From assembly GCA_037042915.1 (NCBI GenBank), contig CM073203.1, positions 930,001 to 994,000 on the forward strand: a stretch of 64,000 nt of DNA. The letters are read 5' to 3'. Each line of letters begins with the position of its first letter. The stretch's first letter is position 1. A program made the position numbers and the translations under genes. Shown here piece after piece: positions 1-10,489 of this stretch. Origin of the DNA: Auricularia sp. M13. Lineage: Eukaryota > Basidiomycota > Agaricomycetes > Auriculariales > Auriculariaceae. Below the pieces are notes generated by a model. That model was not told the origin of the DNA and searched no databases. It was given only the letters and a program-made list of their open reading frames with translations.

Positions 1-1062
1 ACTGGCTCGTTCCAAGATTAGCAGTGGTCGCCGGTCACTGGTGAGGTCTGGGCATATTCCTCCTGTCGAGCAGCGCTTGGCGCCGTCGGGTGCCGCATTG
101 CTATGCTAGTAACGTGGGGTACGGCAGGGCGTCCGACCATCGCTTTCTAGTTAGTGTTGACTGCGCCCTTCAGCACCATGATCCCTGAGTGCAGGCAATA
201 TGACTATTGGAGATCTGTGCATGCCCTGTGGCGAGGTCAAGTGCGATGAGTCTCGCGCATCTCGGAGGGACGCTGTCCGCCGCGGTGAGCTCAACCAGCC
301 GAGGTCCTGAGCAGGAGGGCGAGCACCACACGACCCTGCACGAGAGCGCCGGCGTGATGACTGGCCCTGGGATGATCGCGTCTTGAGCGTAGCTCTGGCA
401 CGGTGCTTAATATGCAGGCGCTGTGGAAGATCGAAGAGAAAGAAAGAAGGACTCGGCGTTCTGCGGCTTCGCGCGCGGCAGGCCCTGCAGCAGCGCAATC
501 CGACATACTAATCTCCTATCCGATTCGACGCAGTTCAGTAATTTCTCTTCCCCGAAACCTCGGCCAACACAATCATGAAGGCTGAATTACAAGAGCGAAG
601 TATCAGCGTCCAAGTTTCGATGCGATCGAAAGACGGGGCGCGCGGCTGCGTTTCTGTTCAGCGCTGAGCACTGAGCGCTGATCATGATAGTCGGGGATAT
701 GGCACGGGGTGGCAAAGAATGTAGAGCCCCGACGCCCGAGCGGGCGCGCGGCTGACCTCTGGGCGCAAGTCGGGCGACGAAACTCTCGTCAAATAGAGAA
801 AACGAAGATCATTCTGTAGAGTAGCATTATTCTAGTCACGGCCTGCCGCCCGCAGCAAGGGCGCGGGCAGTTTCAGGGCATCCGTGTCCTTCAACTGTAC
901 AACAGCAACAGCCCCATTCACGATGGTGGTATCTGTGGGTTCAGTAATTCCAACAGTGCCGTCACGCCCGGAGAACGAAGTCGTGGGCCAAGCAAGAGTG
1001 GCGTGACGTCGCGAAAAGAAGAAATGCACCACCGGGCGCGTTCGAGGTCGAGTTGTAACGCT
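1..1062. other. Intergenic / unresolved left edge
   Basis: I see no coding region I can support. Open frames on both strands are short, start at non-ATG codons or have no recognisable composition. The DUF6533 gene ends at 1063 on the minus strand, so its 3' UTR must lie here. A gene continuing in from the left cannot be excluded. Confidence 0.4.
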
Positions 1063-3190
1063 TCAGCGTATTTTACCCAACTCCAAATCGCCCAAATCGA
1101 CGTCATGCTCGCTCGCGATGTACAATTCACCATCGCGGTCGGGCCGCGCGGCGTTGGCGTCATCCTCGTCCTTCTTGGGTGCCTCGTCGAGCCGGAACGG
1201 GTTCCACGGCGCGCTCCATGGTGTCTGCGGGCTCTCGTCCGCCGGGCTGTCCTCGAAGTCGACGGTGGTGAGGTCGTAGTCGTCGAAGTCGTACGGCTGC
1301 GGGTAGCCGAGCGAGTCGAGCGCTGCGCGCTTCGGGGACGGCGTGGACGACATCGTGCGGCGGCGCTTGGGGGGCGTTCCCATGTTCAGCGTGGGCCCAC
1401 TGGGGGAGGCCGCCGCGGCGCGCATCGTGGAGAGCTCGGCCTCGAACACACTCGGGCCGACGTCGAGCGAGGTCGCGACAATCGTGCGTCGGGTGAGGAC
1501 GCCGCGCAGGTTGAGCGCAAGACGCGAAGCGAGCAGGCTGAACATGGAGCGCTGCAGACTGCGTATACAACAGTATATGATCAGCCATTGCCTCGGTTCA
1601 GATAGAAGAAAACTCACGTCACCAAGGTCAGCTTGAGGTCAGGAGGGGCGAGCGCGAATACGAAAAGGTTGGCGACGGATACGCAGAAAAGAACGCCGAA
1701 GTACATGAATCCTACGCGACTTATCAGTATTCTGCGGCTGCTAAGCGTGGCGACACGTACCATCCTGGTACATGATGCGAAACAAATCCGTGGTAACGTT
1801 CTCTTGGACTGCGAGAAGGTCAGACAGGTATACGACGTGCAGCCGATGCAGCAGGCTCACAGTATGGAATGAGTTTGGCCAGTGTGAGTATAACGACAGC
1901 TAGCAACGCAAACTTGAGTTATCTGAGGCCTTCGTAATAATTCACTCACTTGAATCAAAGAGGATGGTGCTGCCCCATACTGCTTCCACGACGTTGACCT
2001 CTTTGAACGCCGTGGCGCACGGCCGGATTTCTTGCGGTATCGTAACAGCTGCACAATGGCATCAGCCACTGACAGCAGGACACATGGCTCCGGTCTGAAC
2101 GCACTGAATGCAGCTAGCGTAAAGTAGGTAATTGCGCCGGACGTCGCCAAAGTGCAGAGCTGCAAACGCCATGAGCAAGCGCCCGGGGCGGTCGGCGTGG
2201 ATGGGACTGACAATAAACACCGTGAGCAGGAGGACGAGGACTCTGCGGCTGCGGTTCCAGAGCGCGTATGTACGGAGGAGCAGAATGACTGGGGAGGCGT
2301 CAGGACGGAGTCGCGAGCTTCGGCGCGCGACGTACGGTCAACGACGGCGAGGTTGAAGACGGAGAGCCAGTTGTCGATTGTGAACCATGGTTTGCATCTG
2401 AAAGTGAAACCGCTGTCAGCCGTGCGTCCCAGTTGCGACGGCGATCCGCTAACAACTGTACAAAGGAGACTGTCAGTTGCCGGCGATCGGCTCAGCGCAT
2501 GGGCCACGCACTCTCTGATCCAAGCTCGGGTTCGCGTATGCTGCATAGTGATCAGCCAACGCAATGCCGACGAAAGAAGGGAGGACGGACTGTTGATGAG
2601 GATAACGAGGTCGATGGGAGGGATGTAACGGTTCTAAAGCCGCGGTATCAAAACGTCGTCTCCGACGGCAGCGACGGTCCACGAACAAGAAAGAAGAGAC
2701 ATTTCCCCTGTGAGACACATTTAGCATGGACCGTTGCTACGCGTCGAGTCTCATGTAAATCTCACCAAGCTCCACCCGGGCTGCATCCATATGTACTCAA
2801 TCTGCGCCGCAAGCACTCATGAGTGCGCGTCGAGGGCCCCGGTGCGGGCGTTACAGACCTCTGCCCACATCGTGATGGCCATGTCCCAGAGGAGAACCAT
2901 GAGGAAGCCGACTGGCCATGAAGTCAGCCTTCCGTGTCGGCGTCGACAATGTAGCGCCGGTGAGGACTTACTGGATGCGTACTGCTCAGGTTGCGCAAGA
3001 TGTTGCACGCGATGAAAGACATCGAAAACACAGAGAGTGTCAGGAGCGAATGATACCCCGCAGAACAGCAGGCGGTGCCACGCATACGCACATTATTGAA
3101 CTTGGTGAGCCAGAGGGACTCGAGCTCGGCATGGACGCGTGCGGCCGTCGCGGGGTCCAGCGCGCTCAAGCGGTCCGTGAGGGAGGCCAT
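1063..3190 (-). CDS. DUF6533-type multi-pass membrane protein
   Basis: Multi-exon gene on the minus strand, start ATG at 3190, stop at 1063. Successive exons spell the hallmarks of the basidiomycete DUF6533 family: KFNN + VGFLMVLLWDMAITM, then IEYIWMQPGWSL, then NRYIPPIDLVI, then VILLLRTYALWNRSRRVLVLL. Later exons give LFRIMYQDGFMYFGVLFCVSVANLFVFAL and end in ALNLRGVLTRRT, followed by a hydrophilic Ser/Pro/Asp-rich tail (1063 to about 1550). Several short introns separate these blocks, for example gtgcgtatg after KFNN and gtacgtgtc after MYQDG. About seven transmembrane segments are expected from the family. Its function is unknown; receptor-like roles are only suggested by topology. Exon ends between 1900 and 2900 are approximate. 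Start choice: the first ATG of the exon leading into the conserved block. Confidence 0.78.
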
Positions 3191-3874
3191 CCCGTCAAAG
3201 GGAAAGAGGCAAAGTGAGAACGAATTATTTGAAGGCCAGAACGTGTAGGTCCGAACAAAGGAGCTGGGACGGGGGGAAGCGAATGCATTGGCGCCGTGAT
3301 GACCTCGAGGTATACAGCCACCGCGATCTTTCAATTTTCTGGCGCCCGTCAATCCACCCGGGAACACGTCGGGCATGCCGTTTTTGGGTAATCGCTGCCG
3401 GATGTCTGGCGCGCGCCAGTCCTCCAAGGTCATCCTGTCCAATCGCGGGCCGCAGCCGTGGCCACTGCATATATAGGCCTCCAGCAGGTCTCAGTCTAGC
3501 TTTGGCCCCGAGAGCAGGTAACCCGTTCTCAGCAATCTCGACGATGACTCTAAGATGAAGAGACAAAGGAAGATAAGCGATTGATCACCTGTTGCTGGCA
3601 GGTGCAGCGTCGGGATCCTCGCCCGTAAATACGGCCGCTTTCCGGCCATTGCAACTCTCAGCTGCATTAGAACCAGCACTGACGCCCGCCCCCTACAAAT
3701 GGTGTGCTGTGGGCTCACACTGTACCCTTGCTTTGGTCTTGCGGCTACTGTCGCCATTAACGACGGCTGGGACGGATCTTTTGGAGGACTTCCTTTGCTG
3801 TGCGCTCTTCAATTGAGGACTGCGTCCGCGGGAAATGCTGCTAGTTCGCGATGCTGAAATGTCAACTCGATTGC
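3191..3874. other. Intergenic, upstream of the DUF6533 gene
   Basis: No gene supported. It should hold the promoter of the minus-strand DUF6533 gene. A tatatata-like A/T stretch near 3468-3478 could be a TATA element about 280 bp upstream of that start, but this is weak. Confidence 0.4.
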
Positions 3875-4121
3875 TACATCAGCAAAGTTGGTTTTTGCTC
3901 ACGAGGCTCGTCAAGCCTCGTCGAGCCTCGTGAGCACTCAAGCGACTCAAGCTCGTACACAAAAGGTCCGCCTAATTTTGTTCGGGCGAGCTCGTCAAGC
4001 GTCTCAAGCTTTGCCGAGCTTGACGAGCTTGAGTGCTTGAGCAGCTTGACGAGCTCAGCCGAGCTCGGCCGAGCTTGACAAACAATCAAAGCTTCGTGAG
4101 CTCGCGCGTCTCCGGCCTCTC
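3875..4121 (+). repeat. Left inverted-repeat arm, AGCTC/TTGAG-rich
   Basis: Begins with the 26-nt inverted repeat, then about 220 bp of short degenerate words (ctcgtcaagc, gagctcgtcaagcg, gagcttgacgagcttgag, gagctcggccgagctt). The words are largely self-complementary, so the arm itself can fold. No coding signal. Confidence 0.7.
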
Positions 4122-4136
4122 CTCACGGTCATTCCT
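4122..4136 (+). repeat. LINE target-site duplication, 3' copy
   Basis: ctcacggtcattcct, identical to 9593-9607. It directly abuts the poly(T) run, which is the poly(A) tail of the minus-strand LINE. The last T is shared with that run, so the exact length is ambiguous by a base. Confidence 0.88.
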
Positions 4137-7100
4137 TTTTTTTTTTTTTTTTGTGGAGCGTCGACTCGCCCTGAGGCCACATAGTGGTCCAGAGGCTGGT
4201 CTATCTGTTAACTGTTGTCTTCAGAGCTAGGATGGCAACCTTACGTCGCCAGGAAAAACAGACGCGTCCGCCCGGGGAAATCGCACTTAGCACGCCTTTT
4301 TGGGGCAGTGTGGGGCTCGGAGTTGGGCGAATTAACCAACGCCGCTCGCAATTTGCTCTCCTATACCCACTAAAACCCCGGGCTGAGTTTCTTTGTAAGC
4401 TGTCAGGAAGGGCGCGGCCCTGTTGTTCCGCCACGTCATCCATTTCAGACCGGGATCCAGTGCTCTGTTCCCAAAAACACTCCTGTCCGTCAGTCTGTTG
4501 TCTAATAGCACGCGGGTCTTTATCATGCGCTTCCATTTATCTTGTATCTGTTGCGGAGTCCAATGCCAGTCCGGGTCCTCTCCATGCTCTATCCGTCGGG
4601 TGCAGCGCATCTTCCATATAAGGAACGCCGATTCGGACATTACTATCCTAAATGCGCGCGCCAAGCCGCTGGTTCGTTGTCCCCACGTGCCCGCCGGATG
4701 CACGCTCGCGCAGCCCCATATCACACCAACGGTCGGTTTGATCTCAATCTGCTTGTGGTACATGAACGCGGCCACCAGTCGCCAGACCACCGCTTGTCCT
4801 GAGTCCGGGCACTCAAGGAGGATGTGCTCCATCGATTCGAGCACGTGGCACGTCGGGCACTTTTCGCGGCTCTTCCACGGCTCTGGCATACTGCTGAAAT
4901 ACTTGCCCACCTTATGCGCGTCATGGAGGCCCTTCCAGAGGAAGATCCTCGCACCCTTGGATATGTCCGTATTCTGAACGTCCGTCCAGAGCTGCTTGGT
5001 CGTGGGCGCTATGCCAGATGCCCGCCTGATGTCTGTCTTGACCTGCGCGAGGACTGCCGCCGTGGCTCGCCTTGTCTTGTAACGCGACTTCTTCGCCAAC
5101 TTGATCGCCTGATGCGCTGTACGCTGGCGCATCTTCTGTATACTCAGGCCCGGAAGATCAAACGCTGCCATGTCGCCGACCTCTATGCGGTATGGCGCTC
5201 CCCAGAGCGCCGCTGTGGCCGCTCGTTGCATGTTGTCTCGGACGGCCGTATTCGCCGCCAGCCTCTTCTTGCTGACGTGCGTGAAGGTCGTAATCGCCGA
5301 ACGGCACCGCAGACCCGCAGCAGCTGCCCTAAGCGCCGCGCCATCCTCGTGTAGCTCCAGCCAGCCATGATCCTCGTGCCGGCGGCGCGTGTGCGTGAGC
5401 ACCGTCACGACCAGTTTGCATGGCACGGTGATGTGCACTGGCCGGTCCCTGCTTACTCTGCTCAGGGTGGCGCATACTGCGGCTGCCGTCGCATGGATAT
5501 ACGTTTGCGTCGGGCCTGAGCATTTGTGATGCATATCCTCATATTCCCCGCCTGGAAAATGCACGGAGAAGCCGCACTGTGCATCGTCCGTGTCCGCCTG
5601 GTGCATGGCCCCGCATATAATCGCGGCTACTGGTTCTGCGCCGGTACGGGCTTGCCCACGCGTCCCTGCATCGTCTCGCAGGACCTGAGCCACCGGGCGC
5701 TTGCGCAGGGCCAGCGTGTCTACGAAAACTCGCCCAAGATCTTCTAGGCGAGTCGCAGTGGTGGTGGACGGGTCAAACGCAATCTTCTCGCCCGCCGCTA
5801 TAGCATGTTCCCGCGTCGGTAGCAAGGTCAGCCAGTCTTCTGAGGCCGGCTGAACGTCAGCCGTCGCCGTGTTCCATTTCTCCGCTATCATGCTAAGGAC
5901 GTCCGTGGCTAGTTCCTGGCAGCGCGGCGGGTTCTTGCATCCTTCGGAGCGGTCTGACGTGCAGTTTTCACATCGGCAGGTGCGCCTCTTGACATGGTCC
6001 GGACAGTCCAGCTCTGCTATTTCCTCAAGGTCTTCGACAGTTGCTACTGCGTGGTTCGTTCTGAGACACCGTAATGGTCCCCTTTTCTTGTGCAGGGTGT
6101 CAACTCCCAACATTGCCGGATGGGACCATATCAGAGCCTGCTCCCTCGTTGCAAGCGGCAAGACTGGTGCGTCAACCGTCACGCCATATTTCCTTGCTGT
6201 TCTCACCATCTGTTTAAGAATGAACGGGAGTTTGTTGAGGTTCGGTCTCCAGTCCTGGCAGAATGGATTCACGCGTTGTTCCTGTGGGACGCGGCCGCCC
6301 TGCTCCACTAGTATGGCTGCGGCAAAGATACCATCCGCCACCTTGGCCCATGCTGGCCTGGTGGCCGCTGGGGCCATATAAGCGCTTACCCACGAGAGGT
6401 ATTGCGCCTCGTTTCTTTCCTCCGCGTGAAACACGTTCATACCGCCGTTGATTCTCTGCAGCCGCAGGGTGGACATATTAATTGGGTGCCGTCCTCCTCC
6501 TCCCCAGAAGAAGTCTAACGTCATTTTGTCCAGCTTACGTTCTACACTTTGCGGCATGCCCTGCGCTGCCGTCAAGTATTGTGTATGGCCTCCGATTATT
6601 ACCCGGGACACAATGCCCTTCCCGTTCAGCGACGGCTTGGTTTTTGACCAGCGTTTGAGAGTCGCATCCAGTTTGTCCAAAATCGTGGACCAGGTGTTCA
6701 CCACGCCGACTCCATTGCCTGGCCACGCTCCGAGGATCCTAGTGGGTTCGCCATCGCGCGCGATGCGTACCTGATCCGGGAAGCACGTGTCGGCCTCGTT
6801 CAGTCTTCGCTCCTGCAGAAGTCGCGCTCGGTAGAGCGGTGTGCCTATCGGTATGACTTCCGTTTTACTTGTGTTGAATTTCGCCCCTGACGCCAGACAC
6901 CACGTCTGTAGGATCCCACTGAGAGTCAGATACGAGTCCTCCGCGGATAAGTAGACTGTCGTATCGTCAGCGTAAAGTGAGGCAATCAGCTTCTCCTCCA
7001 GACCTTCGATGTTGATACCCTGCAGATCCGACGTTCTTAGCATTGCCGAGAGTGGCTCAATGGCCAGGTTAAACAGCAGGCATGAGAGCGGGTCCCCCTG

Positions 7101-9592
7101 TCTCACACCACGTGTCACCGTGTATTTCTCACTCACGCAGCCGTTTACGATGACCGCAGTTTTGGCGTGCTCGTACAGGGAGCCGATTACGCGGACCAGG
7201 CGTTCGGGGAAGCCGTATCCCCGCAGAATTGTCAGCAGATAGTCATGGCGGATGCGATCGTACGCTTTTTCTTGGTCCAGTGCAATTATCACACCGTCCT
7301 TGGCCTTCGCCTCGGCGTACTCAATTACCAGTGTTGTGAGCTTGGTTTGATCTGTTATGCTTCGGCCCCTGACGAATCCCGCCTGTGATTTATGGATCAT
7401 CGCAGGAGCTGCACGTGCAAGTCGGAGGGCCAATGCCTTGGTGTATATCTTGTAATCTGAGTTAAGTAGGGTGATTGGCCTGTAGTTCGCTATCTCACTT
7501 CGCTCTCCCTTCTTGTATAGTGGGCACAGCCAGCCTTCTGTGAAATTTGTGTTGCTGTCGACGCCATGCTCTTCGATGTCGTCGAACACTAGCTGCAGCG
7601 TGCTCAGCACGTCGAATGCCGGCTGGCCATTTTTCTGGGCCCACGCGAACTTTCGCATGAGCTCCTTCCAAAGCTCGTATATTAACCCGTCCAGGCCCGG
7701 CGCTGAGTCATTCTTGGACGCTCTCAGGGACTCCTCCACGTCGTCACGTGATATCCGGCGACCCAGATCCTCCACCGTCGCTCGGGACGCGGGCATCAGG
7801 ATGTGGCGGACTGCCGCGTCGATCGCTGCACCTCGGGCTTCTGCGTCTACGTCCAGGTCTGCTGACTGGACCCGTTCATGGTAATCCCGCGCGAGCTGCG
7901 CCATCTTTTTCGAATTTGTCGTGAAGCCCTGGGCGTCTCCGTCCGGGCCTCGGAGGACCGCAATAGTGTCCCGTGGCGCTGGATCCTTGTGCCAGCGGAA
8001 CCACGCTTTACTCATCATCTCCGCATCCATCCAGCTTTTCGCGGACCTCCGCGCAAACCTGCTATCGAAGTCTTTGTCGCGTAAACTCTCCAGTTCCCTC
8101 TCCGTAGCTCGCAGTTCAGACTGCAGTTCTTCGCGACGCTGGTTCGAGGCCACTGTGGCCAAACTGTCCAAGGTTTCCTTGCGCCTCTTTTCTGCAGCCC
8201 TGGTCTTGGACTGTCTTGCGCAGTTAATTTCCCTAGATCGCACTTTCGCTGCTGCCGTGATATCCGATTTGAATTGCTGCCAGATTCGCTGGGGGTTCAC
8301 TTCTGCTGAACGATTGCCTCCGACCGCTCCGGTAATGAGCTGGTGTGCTTTCCTGCCGATGTCGTCCACCAGCGCCATAAACTTTTTGTCCTTGATCCTC
8401 CCCGCCGTCATGGCCCATCTACCTGCGCCAATCTCTGGCGCATCTAGGTGTGCTATCTGGACTGAGACCCGGCTGTGATCCCCAGCAGTCAGGCCCGTGA
8501 TGTCTATTGACCAGTTTCTTGCTGACGAGTTCAGCGTCTGTGTCATGTATATTCTGTCCAGGCGTGACATTGCCGAGCGCGCAGGATTTCGCCACGACCA
8601 CTCTATTGTGTCGGGGAAGGACTCTCGCCATCCGTCTTGGACGCGCAGGAATCTTTTTAGTGCTGTCAGTGACTCGGGATTATCAATCGGGGACAATTTT
8701 GCGGGAAAACGGTCAATAGGGTCCTCCACAGTGTTAAAATCGCCGAGAACTATGTCTGGCCGTCCAAGGGTGAAGGACTGCGCTCGTAACTTCTTTCGCA
8801 ATCTCTTCCAGAATGCCTTATTTTCTTCTTTATTCGTCGGGGCGTACACGGCAAGGATGTTCAAGCGTTTTCCCCGGTGCCATTCGAAGTCCACTGCGAT
8901 CGCGCGGCCCTCGATCAGCACCTCATAGCGTGCCGTCTGTGTGTTCGTTAGCAGCTTGTTCAGCACTATTGCTACTCCCCCTGCCCCTGTCGGGTTATCC
9001 GGTTGCTCAGTATTGAAGACTCGGAGGTTCCGGTACATATTTTCCGCCTGCTCGACGTGTTCCCGTGTCATATGAGTTTCCTGTATGGCAATGACACCTA
9101 TCTTTTGTGCCCTGATGTCGTCTGCTAGCCGTCGCCATTTTATGCTGTTTCTGATGGTCAGCGCGCCTCGGCCTCGTATGTTTTCTGTTGCCACCCTAAG
9201 GTATGCCTTGGTCTTTTTCCGGCTCGTTGGTGGTACCGGCCGTTGTTGCTCGTCTAGAGCAGACGCACTCGATGAACGGCTTGAGCTCGAGTGCGCAGAT
9301 GTCGCGGAGTGTGCGCTGATGGTCTGTGTGTTGACTCTCCACCCTTCCGGGGTGAGGATACGTTCCGCCGCTGGCTGTGAGTGGCCTGACGGAGGAGGTG
9401 GGGCGAACGGGTGGTCGTCCTGTGTATGGTCGCGTGGGGGCCTGTGTACGGCCAAGGGAGATGACTCCCCGTCATTCATTTTCGCTGGTGAGCGAGTCTG
9501 TGGTGAGACGTGAGCCGAGGGTGAGGTACTCTCACCACCAGTTGCGAGATCCTCCGCCGTGCGAGGCCGCACGGACGGGATTCTAGTCCTCT
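4137..9592 (-). mobile_element. Full-length LINE-type non-LTR retrotransposon
   Basis: Minus-strand element with a 3' poly(A) tail (17 T on the plus strand, 4136-4152), a short 3' UTR and a single long ORF. The 5' end lies only about 113 nt upstream of the first in-frame ATG. Perfect 15-bp direct repeats (ctcacggtcattcct) flank it. No LTRs are present. The intact duplication, tail and ORF argue for a fairly recent insertion. The reading frame remains open up to the 5' boundary, so slight 5' truncation is possible. It inserted into the AGCTC-rich inverted-repeat element. Confidence 0.9.
4332..9479 (-). CDS. LINE polyprotein: AP-endonuclease, reverse transcriptase, RNase H-like, Zn knuckle
   Basis: 1,715 aa from the first in-frame ATG (9479); the frame is open upstream but only from GTG. 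A Ser/Pro-rich N-terminus precedes an AP-type endonuclease at about residues 95-340 (NIRGRG, IQETHM, VLGDFN, DRIYM, AGDHSRV). The reverse transcriptase spans about 560-900 (LYKKG, NYRPITLLN, QAGFVRGRS, ALDQEKAYD, RGVRQGDPLS, and catalytic YADD near 835). A Cys/His cluster follows near 1160-1190 (C-x3-H-x4-C-x-C-x2-C, then GCKNPPRC). An RNase H-like segment lies near 1290-1400. A zf-RVT-like knuckle near 1540 reads CPTCHVLESMEHILLEC. No separate ORF1 is present. No frameshift is seen, so it may be competent for retrotransposition. The RNase H assignment is tentative; the first two domains are secure. Confidence 0.93.
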   Translation of the reverse strand: MNDGESSPLAVHRPPRDHTQDDHPFAPPPPSGHSQPAAERILTPEGWRVNTQTISAHSATSAHSSSSRSSSASALDEQQRPVPPTSRKKTKAYLRVATENIRGRGALTIRNSIKWRRLADDIRAQKIGVIAIQETHMTREHVEQAENMYRNLRVFNTEQPDNPTGAGGVAIVLNKLLTNTQTARYEVLIEGRAIAVDFEWHRGKRLNILAVYAPTNKEENKAFWKRLRKKLRAQSFTLGRPDIVLGDFNTVEDPIDRFPAKLSPIDNPESLTALKRFLRVQDGWRESFPDTIEWSWRNPARSAMSRLDRIYMTQTLNSSARNWSIDITGLTAGDHSRVSVQIAHLDAPEIGAGRWAMTAGRIKDKKFMALVDDIGRKAHQLITGAVGGNRSAEVNPQRIWQQFKSDITAAAKVRSREINCARQSKTRAAEKRRKETLDSLATVASNQRREELQSELRATERELESLRDKDFDSRFARRSAKSWMDAEMMSKAWFRWHKDPAPRDTIAVLRGPDGDAQGFTTNSKKMAQLARDYHERVQSADLDVDAEARGAAIDAAVRHILMPASRATVEDLGRRISRDDVEESLRASKNDSAPGLDGLIYELWKELMRKFAWAQKNGQPAFDVLSTLQLVFDDIEEHGVDSNTNFTEGWLCPLYKKGERSEIANYRPITLLNSDYKIYTKALALRLARAAPAMIHKSQAGFVRGRSITDQTKLTTLVIEYAEAKAKDGVIIALDQEKAYDRIRHDYLLTILRGYGFPERLVRVIGSLYEHAKTAVIVNGCVSEKYTVTRGVRQGDPLSCLLFNLAIEPLSAMLRTSDLQGINIEGLEEKLIASLYADDTTVYLSAEDSYLTLSGILQTWCLASGAKFNTSKTEVIPIGTPLYRARLLQERRLNEADTCFPDQVRIARDGEPTRILGAWPGNGVGVVNTWSTILDKLDATLKRWSKTKPSLNGKGIVSRVIIGGHTQYLTAAQGMPQSVERKLDKMTLDFFWGGGGRHPINMSTLRLQRINGGMNVFHAEERNEAQYLSWVSAYMAPAATRPAWAKVADGIFAAAILVEQGGRVPQEQRVNPFCQDWRPNLNKLPFILKQMVRTARKYGVTVDAPVLPLATREQALIWSHPAMLGVDTLHKKRGPLRCLRTNHAVATVEDLEEIAELDCPDHVKRRTCRCENCTSDRSEGCKNPPRCQELATDVLSMIAEKWNTATADVQPASEDWLTLLPTREHAIAAGEKIAFDPSTTTATRLEDLGRVFVDTLALRKRPVAQVLRDDAGTRGQARTGAEPVAAIICGAMHQADTDDAQCGFSVHFPGGEYEDMHHKCSGPTQTYIHATAAAVCATLSRVSRDRPVHITVPCKLVVTVLTHTRRRHEDHGWLELHEDGAALRAAAAGLRCRSAITTFTHVSKKRLAANTAVRDNMQRAATAALWGAPYRIEVGDMAAFDLPGLSIQKMRQRTAHQAIKLAKKSRYKTRRATAAVLAQVKTDIRRASGIAPTTKQLWTDVQNTDISKGARIFLWKGLHDAHKVGKYFSSMPEPWKSREKCPTCHVLESMEHILLECPDSGQAVVWRLVAAFMYHKQIEIKPTVGVIWGCASVHPAGTWGQRTSGLARAFRIVMSESAFLIWKMRCTRRIEHGEDPDWHWTPQQIQDKWKRMIKTRVLLDNRLTDRSVFGNRALDPGLKWMTWRNNRAAPFLTAYKETQPGVLVGIGEQIASGVG

Positions 9593-9607
9593 CTCACGGT
9601 CATTCCT
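9593..9607 (+). repeat. LINE target-site duplication, 5' copy
   Basis: ctcacggtcattcct, an exact match to 4122-4136, at the 5' border of the LINE. Confidence 0.88.
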
Positions 9608-10249
9608 GATTCATTGGGCCCCGTTATTTGTTCTCCAGGCCATAATGCAGTAGAAATCATAGTTTAGAATTCAGTGGTTCAGATTATGCTTCATGAGTAT
9701 AGTATATACAAGCTGGCAAGGCAAGGACGCTGGAAAGGTGAGAAGCTGGACCTACAAGCGGTCTTGGAACCGACGCGTGTGTACGACGGCGTGCACAGCC
9801 TAAATAAGCACTAGAGTCAGTGACGTGCAAACTACGCAGCTGAGCGCACACACCTTTGCATCGTGAGTTGTGACACCTATAGACGACGGAAGGGTTAGTA
9901 AAGCACCAGCGGAGCAGATCTAGAACACAGCGCAGAAGCCGGGACAGATAGCAGACGACACAGCAGACCACCGAGCACGGAGTAGACCACAGAGAACAGG
10001 GACTGCAGGTAAGAGCCTAAGACAGAGTCCCCAGAGTAGAGCAAGTCCCGTACAGCCATATTCTAGAGCCAGTGTTCAAGTCCCATATAAGTACTGCGGG
10101 AGAGGGGAGTCCAGCGCGGCGCCAGTGCAAAGAACCGGGCAGCAGACGTTGGGAGAAGGAAGAGACTTGGTGAATTTCGGCGACCGCACACCGCGCTGCA
10201 GGAATCACCCGCCAGCGACCTTTCGAGGCCAAAAAATCGTACGACCTTC
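9608..10249. other. Non-coding interior of the inverted-repeat element
   Basis: No gene, no LTR and no recognisable promoter. Composition is less GC-rich than the flanking genes. It lies between the LINE insertion site and the right arm. Confidence 0.4.
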
Positions 10250-10489
10250 CACAGCGAGACCAGGTGCTTGAGCTGCTTGAGGAGCTTGACCGGCTTGAGC
10301 CGTTTGGCGAGCTTGATCGTGCTTGGTGGAGCTCGACGAAGCTCGGCGAGGATCGCTGAGCTCCGACTTGCTTCTTACCGTTTCCCAAGGAGCTCTTACT
10401 CGACGGAGGAGCTCAAACTTGCTCAAATGCCTTGAGCACGGGAAAGCCAGCCCGAGCCAGCTCGAGCAAAAACCAACTTTGCTGATGTA
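10250..10489 (-). repeat. Right inverted-repeat arm, AGCTC/TTGAG-rich
   Basis: Word composition matches the left arm in inverse orientation (gcttgagctgcttgagg, gagctcgacgaagctcgg, gagctccga). It ends at 10464-10489 with the exact inverse copy of the 26-nt left terminus. Confidence 0.7.

Larger units (their letters stand above)
3875..10489. mobile_element. Inverted-repeat element hosting a nested LINE
   Basis: A 26-nt sequence at 3875-3900 (it contains cagcaaagttggtttttgct) recurs exactly in inverse orientation at 10464-10489. Both copies point inward into arms crowded with AGCTC, GAGCTTGA and CTCAAG words. Subtracting the 5.47 kb LINE and its duplicated target leaves roughly 1.15 kb. That would suit a non-autonomous, foldback or MITE-like element. 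No coding capacity is seen outside the LINE, and I found no clear target-site duplication outside the 26-nt repeats. The true ends may therefore lie further out. Confidence 0.6.

Noticed and set aside
1003-1605. Plus-strand ORF opposite the DUF6533 C-terminal exon
   Set aside because: Low-complexity Arg/Val/Ala composition typical of antisense reading; the minus strand has the conserved exon.
9480-9572. GTG-started extension of the LINE ORF by 31 codons
   Set aside because: GTG is not a normal nuclear start. The first in-frame ATG at 9479 was used, though the frame is open upstream.
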